From assembly GCA_030220185.1 (NCBI GenBank), contig JASPKZ010010272.1, positions 2,830,501-2,894,500 on the forward strand: DNA of 64,000 nucleotides, read 5' to 3'. Below, in pieces: positions 1 through 9,315 of this stretch. The number at the start of each line of letters is the position of its first letter. Position 1 is the first letter of the stretch. The translations under genes were made by a program, and so were the position numbers. The stretch is from Diploptera punctata (taxonomy: Eukaryota > Arthropoda > Insecta > Blattodea > Blaberidae). A model generated the notes under the pieces. That model did no database searches and had not been told where the DNA came from. It worked only from the letters and a program-made list of their open reading frames with translations.

Positions 1-85
1 AGCATGTCCCTTGTTTGGAGGTTCTTTGGCCAACCACAGGATGGAGCTGACATCAACATCCAGGGTGTGCAACATAAATCAAACC

Positions 86-230
86 AGTCTGGACAAGCTG
101 ACAATAAAACAGAATTGTTTTGAAACATGTCCAAGAATAAATCAACACTAATATTGAGGTAAGATGAATAGACTAAAAATAATATAATTAAAATAACCTC
201 AAAATATCACTTCCTAAAATTAAAGATGGA
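86..230 (+). repeat. Interspersed repeat shared with 36.38-36.52 kb
   Basis: This stretch is nearly the same as 36384-36522, including the run TTGTTTTGAAACATGT and the AATATTGAGGTAAGAT block. At 36.4 kb the block is one arm of a long palindrome; here only one arm and the loop are present. The family is not identified. It may be the terminal part of a LINE or Penelope-like element. Confidence 0.55.
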
Positions 231-429
231 TTTTGATGCTAATTGGTTGAAAATGAGCAGAATACTGATCTGAATAGGAGAGAAGTACAGTCAAGGCAAG
301 AATGTATTAGCATTGCATTTTGTTCGCTACCAAGCTACAGTTAGTTAGGTAAACGAATTCAACAACTTCAAAATTTTCCTCATTTGTCATTATGTTTATT
401 TCCATTATATAATGAATTTTTAATGTGTG

Positions 430-780
430 ACCATAATTTAGTTTAATTGATATTTATCTCCAGCCCCAATTTCTTAGTGTTACTCAATAGAATGTGAATG
501 TTGGTTTCTCTTTGCTATCACCTAATAATACTATATCATCAGCATATACTAACAGCCTATTAATACTATTTATTTGTGTACCTTCTTCATTCTCTACAGA
601 TTTGATGGCATGCTCTAGTACAAAATTTAATAGTTGAGAAAGATAGACCATCTCCTTGTTTTAACCTATTGTGAGCATGAAGATTATCAGAAAACTGTTT
701 GCCTACACTTTGTGCCATTTAGACGATTCAAATAACTCTTCACATCTCATAAAATGTAGTTCTGTCTGTTCTACATCTTG
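430..780 (-). pseudogene. LINE reverse transcriptase fragment (YADD box)
   Basis: On the minus strand the translation contains the RT active-site box in the form LLVYADDIVLLGDSKE, at about 510-565. Upstream of it is a QGD-x-L-S block and a VLEHAIKSVENEEGTQ stretch, in the usual order of a LINE reverse transcriptase. Stops and frame changes interrupt it, and neither an endonuclease nor a 3' end is attached. It is a dead, truncated insertion. The clade cannot be assigned from so short a piece. Confidence 0.7.
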
Positions 781-1639
781 ATTCTTAAGGGTTTTACACT
801 TTGACAGTTCCATTCACAGTTAAATGCTATATAATCTACATTAAAACCCTTAACAATCAAGAAATAAAATGGAGAGAATTGAGTTGTAAAATTTATTATT
901 TTAGAGATGTGTTTGTTACCTTCCTTGCAGGTGAGCAATGTATAATTCTCATTACAGAAATAAAGTCAAACTTTGTGGTTAGCTTTCACAGATAGACGCT
1001 GTGATATTTTGAATCAATGAAGTTAAGCTTTACATGTAAACTGAATGCCAAAACATCTAAACTTTCTAGTTTTAAAATTCAAAACTCTAACCTCGAAGTC
1101 TAATGTTAACAAACAATATTAATGTTTTAACATGTATCTAATATACAAAGCAACTGAAATTAGGCTCTTTTTATTTTTCGATTACAGCAATAATTCAATG
1201 TTTTTTTTTTCGTAAACATAATTTAAAAATTATAATTAATTCGACTAGTGTATTTTTTTAAAGAATTGTTCCACCAAACGAATTAGTATCTATGGATGGA
1301 TACACTTACAACTTTCTTTGTATCTAATCTCGTTCCTTGTCTTGACATATTTGTATTGAAACCCGGTTAATTACAAAATACAACTGTCAAACATACGAGA
1401 CACAAGACGCACACCTTCCTATTTCTGAAGTATCCAAGAACCATAGAGAAGAACTGCTCTTTAACTCGGTTCTCTATGCTCTTTAATCTCTACTTCTCTA
1501 TGTTCTCAAGAAACAGAGTAGCCAACATAGTCAACGATTATTCATCTATTACAGTTTTAATAATATAAACGAAAAAGCGCACAAGTTGTGCATGAATCTA
1601 ACTAAAGTTAATGTTTTAATAATGATAATAAGTAAAAAA

Positions 1640-1790
1640 AAAAAAGGTTCGCCCGAGTGGGCATTGATTTTATTTAATCTTTGTTATATTCGTTCAGTGT
1701 TTTTGTGTTCTTTGGACACTTCGGTATGTGGTACCGTTCGCATCTGTGGCCACATAAAGCACATATACATTTTTCATTTGGGTCGGAAAA
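1640..1790 (-). pseudogene. Inverted 3' end of the LINE with CCHC-type C-terminus
   Basis: Read on the minus strand this encodes DPNEKCICALCGHRCERYH, a cysteine/histidine cluster that also occurs on the plus strand at 4660-4740 in the same insertion. It ends in the LINE 3' terminus next to the left target duplication, so this is the end at which target-primed synthesis probably began. Confidence 0.75.
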
Positions 1791-1794
1791 GAGC

Positions 1795-2015
1795 GCCTGG
1801 TTATACATCGGCCAGCTGAAAGATACAACCAGTACAGAACCTCTAAAGAAATATGTGAACAGCAACGGTATCGTAGGCAACATCGACTGTGAAGAGCTGA
1901 ACACGAAAGGCAGGAAGAAAGCCTTCAAACTCTGAATCCTTTTCTCTGACCTAAGCACAGCAGAAAATCCAGAATTCTGGCCAACTGGAGTTCTAGTTAG
2001 ACGCTTCCGATTTCG
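1795..2015 (+). pseudogene. LINE ORF1 C-terminal remnant
   Basis: The translation YIGQLKDTTSTEPLKKYV, followed after a frame change by FWPTGVLVRRFRFRR, resembles the end of the nucleic-acid-binding ORF1 protein of non-LTR elements, in which a pair of conserved Trp/Arg-rich blocks precedes ORF2. A stop at about 1935 and a frameshift break it. It is 5' truncated at the junction with the inverted 3' end at about 1790. Confidence 0.55.
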
Positions 2016-2065
2016 CAGATAATACGGATCCTCGGAAGGAGCATCTCTCGAATAGGAAGTTAAAA

Positions 2066-2600
2066 ATTATGACATGGAACACGGAAGGAGCTAAAAAACG
2101 CCCTCTCTCATACGTATCAGAAGAGCTCCTTAAATAATATGACGCCATACTGGCCACAGAAACGTTCCTGCTGAAACCAATAGACATCAAGGGCTTCTAT
2201 GGAATCCACTCTTATGCCACTCCAACAGAAGGTAGACCAGAAGGAGGGGTCTCTAACTTCTTCAAACCCACCATAGGAAATCTAATAAAAGCTCACACAG
2301 AGGAAAACATGGTCATCATCGAAACAAATTTAATGACAATTGTAGGACAACTGAGGATGTCATAGAAATTTTGCTAAGTCTGATGCCCAAAATAGGAGGC
2401 AAAGGTGATGTCATTCTAACCGGCGACTTTAACTGCAGGATTGACAAAACGAACAGTAAAACGGAACTAGTGCTAAGAACACTTAATGAAGAAGGATTTT
2501 CGCTCGCGAACAAAGAATCCTTAAAGACCTACATGTCACAACGGTTCAAGCGCCATTGACCTGGCCCTTCTACAGAGGGACAGGAATCACCCTGGAGGAA
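2066..2600 (+). pseudogene. LINE ORF2 apurinic-type endonuclease remnant
   Basis: The segment begins with an MTWNTEGAKK-like block, the usual N-terminal strand of the LINE endonuclease, and ends with GDFNCRIDK at about 2423, the conserved metal and phosphate-contacting GDFN box. It also has an ATETF block (the LxxQET position). At least two stops or frame changes lie in it, so it is inactive. Confidence 0.75.
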
Positions 2601-4160
2601 CAAAAAGGACTATGGACATCACCAGCAGCGCCAATTAGAAAACACATACCCATAGAAACGACCTTCATAATAAAGAAGACACAACGCGCAGAAACAAAGA
2701 ACCGAACGAATGGCGCCCAAAGGAGGAAACTAAACACATCACAGCTAACTAAATGTGATGACAAAATACAGGAAGCAATAGATCTACTAACAAATGGCCA
2801 AATGGAAGAAGCAGTACTGCTAGCCAACATTATACAAAATGCCATCATACCAAACAAGCCAAGAAGGTCCCAACCATGGTTCAACAAAGACTGCTATAAG
2901 GAGAGGAAAGAAACACTGCTAGCATTGCATAAGAATAGAATCGATGGAAGCGAGGAAGACCTAAGACACTATGCAGAAAAAAGAAAGACATACAAACTTC
3001 TTCCAAAACAAAAGAAAACGGAGTTCTTAGAGCAAGAAGCCAAGAAAATAGCAGAAGCTAAACAAAACCCCTTCTTGGCATTAAGAAATAGAAAACATGT
3101 GGCACAACCAAGACAGATACCCATAACAACATGGGAAAAACACTTCAACAGTATCCTGAATAAAATGGACACCCAGGAAGCCTATACCACCAACACCCAA
3201 GATCACAGAAATGAATACACTCTTCAAATAATATCAGAGGAAGTCCAGAAGGCAGTGATCTCGATGAAAAACAAGAAAGCCCCAGGGCCTGACAGCATGC
3301 AAGCCGCAAAAGACCTATTATTACCCTTCTGGACCCTATTGCTTAATGAATGTATACACACAGGGACGATCCCAAATAGCTGGAGAACAGCAAAAATCAA
3401 ACTGCACAGGAGAAAGGCCTAGACTCCTACCGAGGTATCACATTAGAAAACAACTTATTCAAAATCTTCACAAGGATCTTGGCTCACAGACTAGAGGAAG
3501 AACTTGCTGGATATATACCAGAATGCCAGTTCGGCTTTATGAGAAGAAGAAGAAGCACTCAACATGCAATTAAGTACCTGATGGATGAGATGGAAACCGC
3601 ATTACGGAGACCAAAAGGCAAATTCCATGCAGTCTTCATAGACTACAAAAAAGGCTTTTGACCTGATAGACCGATGCAAACTAATCACCAAGCTCAAGCA
3701 TATGATAGGGGAAACTCATCCGCTCAGTAATATAATAGAAAACATCCTGGCATACAACCTCGTCGAAATTGATGATGGAATAGACACATCAAATGCAATC
3801 CATCAGACCAATGGTGTCCTACAAGGGGATCCTATGAGCCCACTCCTTTTCAATGCAATAACGTCCGATATCACCGACATACTGAAACACATGCAGGAAA
3901 CGACATTGATCATGTACGCGGACGATATGATCCTAGGAAGTCCAAACAAAATAGAATTGCAGGCGGCACTACAGGAACTAGAACAATGGGTCGACAAAAA
4001 CAAACTCACCATCAACCCAGAAAAGACAGTCCAACTAACATTTAGAAGAGGAGGAAGAGCCACAGAAGAAGATATGCTAATGCTGAATGACGAACCACTA
4101 AAGACAGTTAACAAATTCACATACCTAGGCATGACACTCCAAACAACATTACGATAATTC
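2556..4160 (+). pseudogene. LINE ORF2 reverse transcriptase remnant
   Basis: The reverse transcriptase is spread over three frames. Recognisable blocks in order: KKAPGPDS (about 3275), the FGFMRRRRSTQHAI block (about 3530), VLQGDPMSPLLFN (about 3815), the catalytic YADDMILG (about 3915), and NKFTYLGMTLQT (about 4110). Frame breaks at about 3422, 3660 and 4157 show that it is not functional. The active-site aspartates themselves are intact. Confidence 0.85.
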
Positions 4161-4365
4161 AACCAACATATACAAGAGAAAACAGCAGCAGCCACAAGAG
4201 CAATCTACAGCATAAAAAATCTAGCTCGACTGTCACTACCCATGGCCATGACATCATTCGATACGATATCTCCAATCATAACATATGGCATAGACATTAT
4301 ATGGGAGAAACTGTCACTTAGCGATCTCAAAAGGATAAGAGAAGGTTAAGGCACATTTCCTTAAA

Positions 4366-4740
4366 GTGGCTCTAAGGGTCGGGAAAACAACCCCATCGAG
4401 ACTTGTATATGAACTTGCAAGAGAGTCGTTCTATGCAGAAGATCTGAGGATGAAACACCTCCTGCCAACTACTGGCCCTTACACAGAACTCGTGCACCGA
4501 AGCAAATTGAAGAAGAGGGAGATAGACCTTGATTTCTATGCTACGGGAGCCATGATAGAGAGGAACTGGACCAAAGCTAACCAGGACCAGCGACATGTTG
4601 TGACACGTTATGCTGTGCACGGTTTTCATCACAAAGTGTGTGAAAACAAGTAACATGACCCAAATGAAAAATGTATATGTGCTTTGTGTGGTCACAGATG
4701 CGAACGGTACCACGTACCAAAGAACACTGAACGAATATAG
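4366..4740 (+). pseudogene. LINE ORF2 C-terminal region and zinc motif
   Basis: It continues the LINE after the reverse transcriptase. The translation up to GFHHKVCENK ends in a stop; in another frame the following sequence reads NEKCICALCGHRCERYH, a C-x-C-x-x-C-x(3)-C-x-x-x-H cluster like those ending many non-LTR ORF2 proteins. The 3' terminus CCACTCGGGCGAACC follows at about 4765. Confidence 0.65.
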
Positions 4741-4936
4741 CAAAGATTAAATATAATCAATGCCCACTCGGGCGAACCTTTTTACTTATAATTATTTGGG
4801 TCATGGTACTTCTTGTTTTCATAAAAACCATGCACAGCATAACGTGTCACAACATGTCGCTGGTCCTGGTTAGCTTTTGTCCAGTTCCTATCATTAAAAG
4901 CTCACGCAGAGGAAAACATGGTCTATTACAGTTTTA

Positions 4937-5494
4937 TAACTCGGTTCTTTATGTTTTATAAGCTAAGCTTCAATAAACAAATCAATTCTTTCTCTATGCA
5001 AATAAATGGCTTAGAGGAATCTATGTCAATAATAGTATGTTGACCCACAGAGCACCCTAAATGTTGACCAATTAACATATAAGAACAAATTATTCATTCT
5101 TAATTCACAGATTCCCCACTAATTTGAAAATAAAACTATGTAATTACAAGAAACATATTTACAATTTTCACGCTAAAGATATGAAGTAAATTATTTGCTG
5201 ATAGCGATATTATTGCTAAATTATTAGTCTTTCCATTTTTAAATAATGATATAGTGAACGTATAATGCATAGGCCTACTTCTAACAGATTTTGTTACGAA
5301 CTACAATTTCGAAAGAAACCCCCAAATATGTTATAAATAACATGGGATGTACAAGTTCTCTGTATAAATATTTTATTCCATATGCTATTTCATTCATTCA
5401 GTTGACACAATCTCTTGCTAGACATTGAATGCTGATGAATCAAATTTATAGCCCATCTAATTGAATCTATCACAATAGACTATAATTAAATTAT
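4937..5494. other. Unannotated AT-rich stretch
   Basis: No coding signal, terminal inverted repeat or tRNA-like box was recognised here. Confidence 0.5.
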
Positions 5495-5712
5495 CGTTGA
5501 AATGAAAGAGACATGTAAACTAGTAGGAAAACCAGAAGTAACATGTCCTGTAGGTAGGTCAAGAATGAGGTGGGAGAATGACATTAACCATGATTTGAGG
5601 AAAGTAGGTTTTACAGGGAGAGATTAGAGAACATTAGCTCAAGATACGGATCTGTGGAGAGCTTATATCCTTACAGCCAGGAACCTATAGGTTTGAAAGT
5701 GCCAGTGAGTTA
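5495..5712 (+). pseudogene. LINE 3' end, 'GTGCCAGTGAGT' family
   Basis: The translation resembles RMRWENDINHDLRKV and AQDTDLWRAY, the extreme C-terminus of a LINE ORF2 present in eight other copies in this window (15.4, 18.2, 32.1, 32.8, 57.5, 58.2 and 61.3 kb). It ends with GTGCCAGTGAGTTA, where other copies carry a tetranucleotide array. A stop in the middle shows decay. Confidence 0.7.
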
Positions 5713-5984
5713 ATAAAATTGTCAATGCTTGATGCACACTTGTTAGGAAATTGTCAAATCTGACTCTGATTCGTAAGCTACTGAAAGCCATTCTACCAAA
5801 ACATTTTTAGACAAAAAAATTAAATACAGTGGCATGCAGTTACTCCAGCTGTACAACAAAAATGCATCTTGCACTTTATAACTGGCATTGCAAAATGTTA
5901 TACCATTATTTTAACTAATTATGCTCTTTAATAGCTAGGAAAATTATTCTCATTAGCACTGCAATTCAAATGTGCACAAAAGGG

Positions 5985-6138
5985 ACATATTTTGTTCAGA
6001 TCTCTCTTTTTTTCTTTACATCTTTTCTTTGGTCTTCTCAAACCACTTCTTCCTCTTGGTGAATAGTTATATGCTGCTTTTGGTATTCTGTTCTCAGTCA
6101 TCTTTGTTAAGTGTTCTTTCGGTTTTTTTTTTCTGTAT
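5985..6138 (-). pseudogene. LINE C-terminal fragment, '(GAA)n tail' family
   Basis: The minus strand encodes RIPKAAYNYSPRGRSG followed by a GRPKKR-like block, matching the end of the LINE at 38.1-39.5 kb and 62.3-62.6 kb (RIPKAVYNYIPRGRRSLGRP). It is separated from its upstream part (6368-6600) by the inserted 205-bp repeat with a target duplication. Confidence 0.65.
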
Positions 6139-6150
6139 TTCAATATTGTT

Positions 6151-6355
6151 TTTTATATAATAAATTTGGGAATTTTTAATGTTATGAGGTTTTATCAATA
6201 AGAATTAAATGAATCATGAATTCTTCCTACCTCATACTTCATACTCAGTCGTGAAAACAGCTGAGGCTGGTGACAATGGTCGCTGATACTGCAGTGCTGT
6301 GTTTAAAAAACATAGAAGTATGAGGTAAGAAGAATTCACGATTCATTTAATTCTT
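6151..6355 (+). mobile_element. 205-bp insertion with 12-bp target duplication
   Basis: The insertion is flanked by a perfect 12-bp repeat, TTCAATATTGTT, at 6139-6150 and 6356-6367, and it interrupts a LINE. It has inverted ends (AAGAATTAAATGAATC at the left, its near complement at the right) around a core, CAGTCGTGAAAACAGCTGA, that also occurs at 6660 and 17228. At 17 kb this core follows a Penelope-like GIY-YIG frame, so it is probably the terminal part of a Penelope-like element. Confidence 0.7.
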
Positions 6356-6367
6356 TTCAATATTGTT

Positions 6368-6600
6368 GTTTAATTCCTCTACTCTTTTAGTTGCAGTCAT
6401 ATTTCTGTGTTGTGTTTTTTTATATCCTGTTGGTCTGAGGAATTTCATTTCAGCAGCTTAGATTCTGGATTGTGTTGTCACTGTCCATGTTTCGGATCTG
6501 TAAGCAATAATAGGAATTGCCATTGTCTTGTATAATTTCATTGTAGAGTCTTTTCTGGCTTTATTTTTCAAAGTTCTTTTTAGTTCAAGATTTCTATGAC
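6368..6600 (-). pseudogene. LINE reverse transcriptase C-terminal fragment
   Basis: The minus strand reads KLYKTMAIPIIAYRSETWTV and AAEMKFLRPTGYKK, the 'Y-G-S-E-T-W' region between the reverse transcriptase and the element end. It is the upstream part of the fragment at 5985-6138. Confidence 0.65.
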
Positions 6601-6654
6601 TTCAAAAATCCATCAACCTTGATGGGTTTGAACCTGTAAACCTTGGAACTAAGT

Positions 6655-6815
6655 CTGACTCAGTCGTGAAAACAGCTGACGATGGTCGCCAATACTGCAG
6701 TGCTGTGTTTTAAAAGAACATAGAAGTATGAGGTGAGGAGAATTCGCGACTCATTTGATTCTTATCAATAAAACCTCATAATGTTAAAAATTCCCAAATT
6801 ATATAAAATTTTTGT
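6655..6815 (+). repeat. Penelope-like terminal repeat, second copy
   Basis: It repeats the core of 6248-6355 with about 90% identity: CAGTCGTGAAAACAGCTGA, then ACTGCAGTGCTGTGTT, then a GAATTC-containing arm and CCTCATAATGTTAAAAATTCCC. Here the right arm runs on into sequence that is inverted at 6165-6200. Confidence 0.6.
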
Positions 6816-6899
6816 CTTTTGAATTTTTCTTGTGTATCATTCTTTCTTCAAAACAATTTTTTGTAGCTACTTTGATTATGTGTAATTTCAGACCTAAAA

Positions 6900-7330
6900 A
6901 GGTAATTGTTTGTTCATTTATTTTTCTAGTGTGAATTTGAGTGTTTTCTTCTGTATATTTAAAAGTTTTATGTAATTCCCGGAGAAAGGAATCTCATTAG
7001 TAAATTCATTGGACCATTCATAAATTCATTTTCTCCTTATTCTTGTGGATGTAAATTTTCTCCCAAATTGTGAGTTCCTTAGATTTATCTGTTTCAGAAA
7101 TTTGGCCTTAGTTTTTATTCTGTTTTTCTGACCATGCGTGTGCAATTATTGCAGTATTTTCTATTTCCCCATTTTTAACATATCTAGGGTGTTCTTTCAA
7201 TCTTGTATTCAAGTTCCATTTTGTTTTTTTCTATGTATATTTTGCCTTCTATTAATTCAATGAGAGTCTGATTTTGTTATGATGTCATGTCCAGCAGCTA
7301 TAAGTAAACCCTCATTTTGTAAAAATAACT
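6900..7330 (-). pseudogene. Penelope-like element GIY-YIG C-terminal fragment
   Basis: The minus strand encodes RLKEHPRYVKNGEIENTAI, then AHAW, and further on KSKELTIWEKIYIHKNK. These match, in order, the second half of the GIY-YIG nuclease of Penelope-like retroelements (compare KEHFRNIKNGEIEKSAI at 16.4 kb). The GIY and YIG boxes themselves are missing and stops interrupt the frame. Confidence 0.7.
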
Positions 7331-7339
7331 TCTGTCTAT

Positions 7340-8580
7340 GAATTCCAAATTGTTTTACTTATAATAATCAATCCCTTATTACTTATGGAGTCGCTCATTT
7401 TAAAAGTCATGACTATGAATTCTGCCTTTAGGATTTAAAAAAATAAGAATCCACTTCAAACATCTGTTGCTCTGTATACATCAACATTAGATATTTTCAT
7501 GACCAAAGTTCTGATTTCAAGAACAGAATGTAAAAAAATAAATACTTATAAAATGCATGTTTCTGTTCAAAACTTTTATTCAAGAGTAAAAAAACAAAAA
7601 TAAAAAAATTATAAAAAATAAATGAAACACACTTTCCTAATCAAAACTCTGACTTCAAGAGCAAAAAAAAAACTTTCTTGATTAAAGCTTTCATCTCAAG
7701 AAAAAAGAAAAAAAAATTAGCAGACTAGCATTTGAAACCTCTACAGCAATAATGTGAGGGGCAGATATGCAAATCATCACACTCTTATTTCATTTCATCA
7801 ATAATTTTTCCATTTTTTTCAACAATACAAGTTATTCACTTAACAAAAACAATATTTTTAACAAATATCAATAATAATACTAAGTCATACATATTTTATC
7901 TTTAATTTCTTCAACAAAAACAGAAAACTGGATATGAGGTGAGGTATAATGAATTTAAATTTAAATCTTAAACAGAAAATAATTTAGAAACAAGCTCATT
8001 CAATATGAACTTTTCAATTATTCGTTTTTTTATAATATTTTCAAGTTTTCACTAAAAGATTGGTATACGATGCAATAATACCTTTAGCATATTCTTCCAA
8101 CATTTGCAGATTCAGTGTTTGATTTTGAACATCTAGATTTATCAATTAAATCTGTTAAACTTTTGAAAAAAAAATCACAATGATAGCAAGATAACTTATC
8201 TTTTAGGAACTTTCTAATCTTACAAGATAAGTGAAATGCTCATTTTTTTCTTACATTTTTGATATTTGGGAATTATTCTTCTTTATCTAGTCTCGTGTCC
8301 TCATTTTGGGGTAGAGTTATTGGGAATTATTACTGCTACAAAATACAGTATGAAAAGATGGCACGAAAACCACTTTCTCAGGCCGTAACAGTTCTTCTAG
8401 GACTAATACCTGGCAGGATAAACACAAAATACAATCACATTCTAAGCACTAATGCTCTACCATTAGTAAGTTGTCTCCTCGATTAGACTTACAAAATTAC
8501 GAAAAATTCTATATAACTGCTACATCTTGGACACTGTAACTTCTTTTTAAATTATATTTGTAGAGAAAATAATTATGCTT
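7340..8580. other. Unannotated AT-rich stretch
   Basis: Contains several A-rich runs and short direct repeats of the type AAAACTTT..TCAAGAG near 7570-7700. No gene or recognised element was seen. Confidence 0.45.
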
Positions 8581-8582
8581 AA

Positions 8583-8665
8583 ACTGGGATTTGAACCCAA
8601 TGTCTCTGGTTTTGTACACCAAGTACTCTAGCACTGAGCTATTAGGCTCCCAGTTTAGACATAAA
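8583..8665 (-). repeat. tRNA-derived SINE head, family A
   Basis: On the minus strand a tRNA-like A box (TAGCTCAGTGCTAGAGTA) and B box (GGGTTCAAATCCC) are separated as in a tRNA, but the anticodon arm does not close. The flanks match the family A SINEs at 11.5, 29.7-30.7, 36.8 and 62.9 kb. Confidence 0.65.
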
Positions 8666-9068
8666 TTATTTCTCTCTCTTTTTTTAATTATTCAAGAATA
8701 GATTTCATATAAAAAAAAGTATCTAATTTCTGAACGGAGAACTATGTTGTGAAGCAATTGGTCACATATTTTTATTACCTTTTTTTATACAAGATAAAAA
8801 ACTAAAAAAAAATGATAGCCTATTTTACTAATCTTTTTCAAAACATGCAAGAATAATTCATTAAATAAATTAAGTAATGCAAAATTAGAATTTTTGTCTG
8901 AAATTTTTTAAGGCATAATTACTTCTTTTTAACATATATATATTTCAATCTTGAAACTAATAAACATAAGTTTTAAAAATGATATGTAGCAATGAATGAA
9001 CTAGGGTGTTTTAATTGGCTGTAATTAGTGAGAAAACTAAACAAATTAAAAATAAATAAAATATGCAC

Positions 9069-9074
9069 TTTATT
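9069..9074 (-). promoter_or_regulatory. Candidate polyadenylation signal of UPRT
   Basis: AATAAA on the minus strand, about 170 bases after the UPRT stop codon. It is the first such hexamer I found downstream. Use is inferred from position only. Confidence 0.45.
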
Positions 9075-9240
9075 AATTGCTTTCAAAAAGGACTTCTGAA
9101 ATATGTAATAGACATGTATATTTTTTTTATATTATAAGTGTTCTATTATCTTTTCAGAAGATAAGCATACTGCTTTTCCTTCTTCATCCTTTGGTATGTT
9201 CCATAAGTAGAATGTATAACATGACATTCCATGTCCCTCT

Positions 9241-9315
9241 TCAATCAGTACCAAAATACTTTTGACCAAAATGATTTGGTGCTACATGATGAACTTCTGA
9301 GGTAAGTATTTGCAT
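9241..9315 (-). CDS. UPRT: UPRT exon 6 (terminal)
   Basis: Encodes MQILTSEVHHVAPNHFGQK, then YFGTD and the stop. Acceptor is a T-run ending CCAG. The C-terminal FGTD is the family's conserved end. Confidence 0.94.
   Translation of the reverse strand: MQILTSEVHHVAPNHFGQKYFGTD

Larger units (their letters stand above)
1560..4921. mobile_element. Rearranged LINE insertion with 15-bp target duplication
   Basis: The unit is bounded by a perfect 15-bp direct repeat, TCTATTACAGTTTTA, at 1545-1559 and 4922-4936. Inside, from left to right: the LINE 3' end inverted (about 1640-1790), the end of ORF1, the endonuclease and reverse transcriptase on the plus strand (1795-4160), the C-terminal zinc motif and 3' end (to about 4790), then an inverted piece of the C-terminal region (4800-4890) and a short scrap of the endonuclease region (4893-4920). 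One target duplication around the whole implies a single complex insertion, like twin priming, and not several independent ones. Confidence 0.8.

Noticed and set aside
1674..1958. A minus-strand 94-codon protein
   Set aside because: Only the last 36 codons match the LINE C-terminus; the rest is antisense to the ORF1 remnant.
6248..6355. Hammerhead ribozyme in the Penelope-like terminal repeat
   Set aside because: GAAA and CTGACGA-like strings occur, but not in the order and stem arrangement needed; no consistent fold was found by eye.
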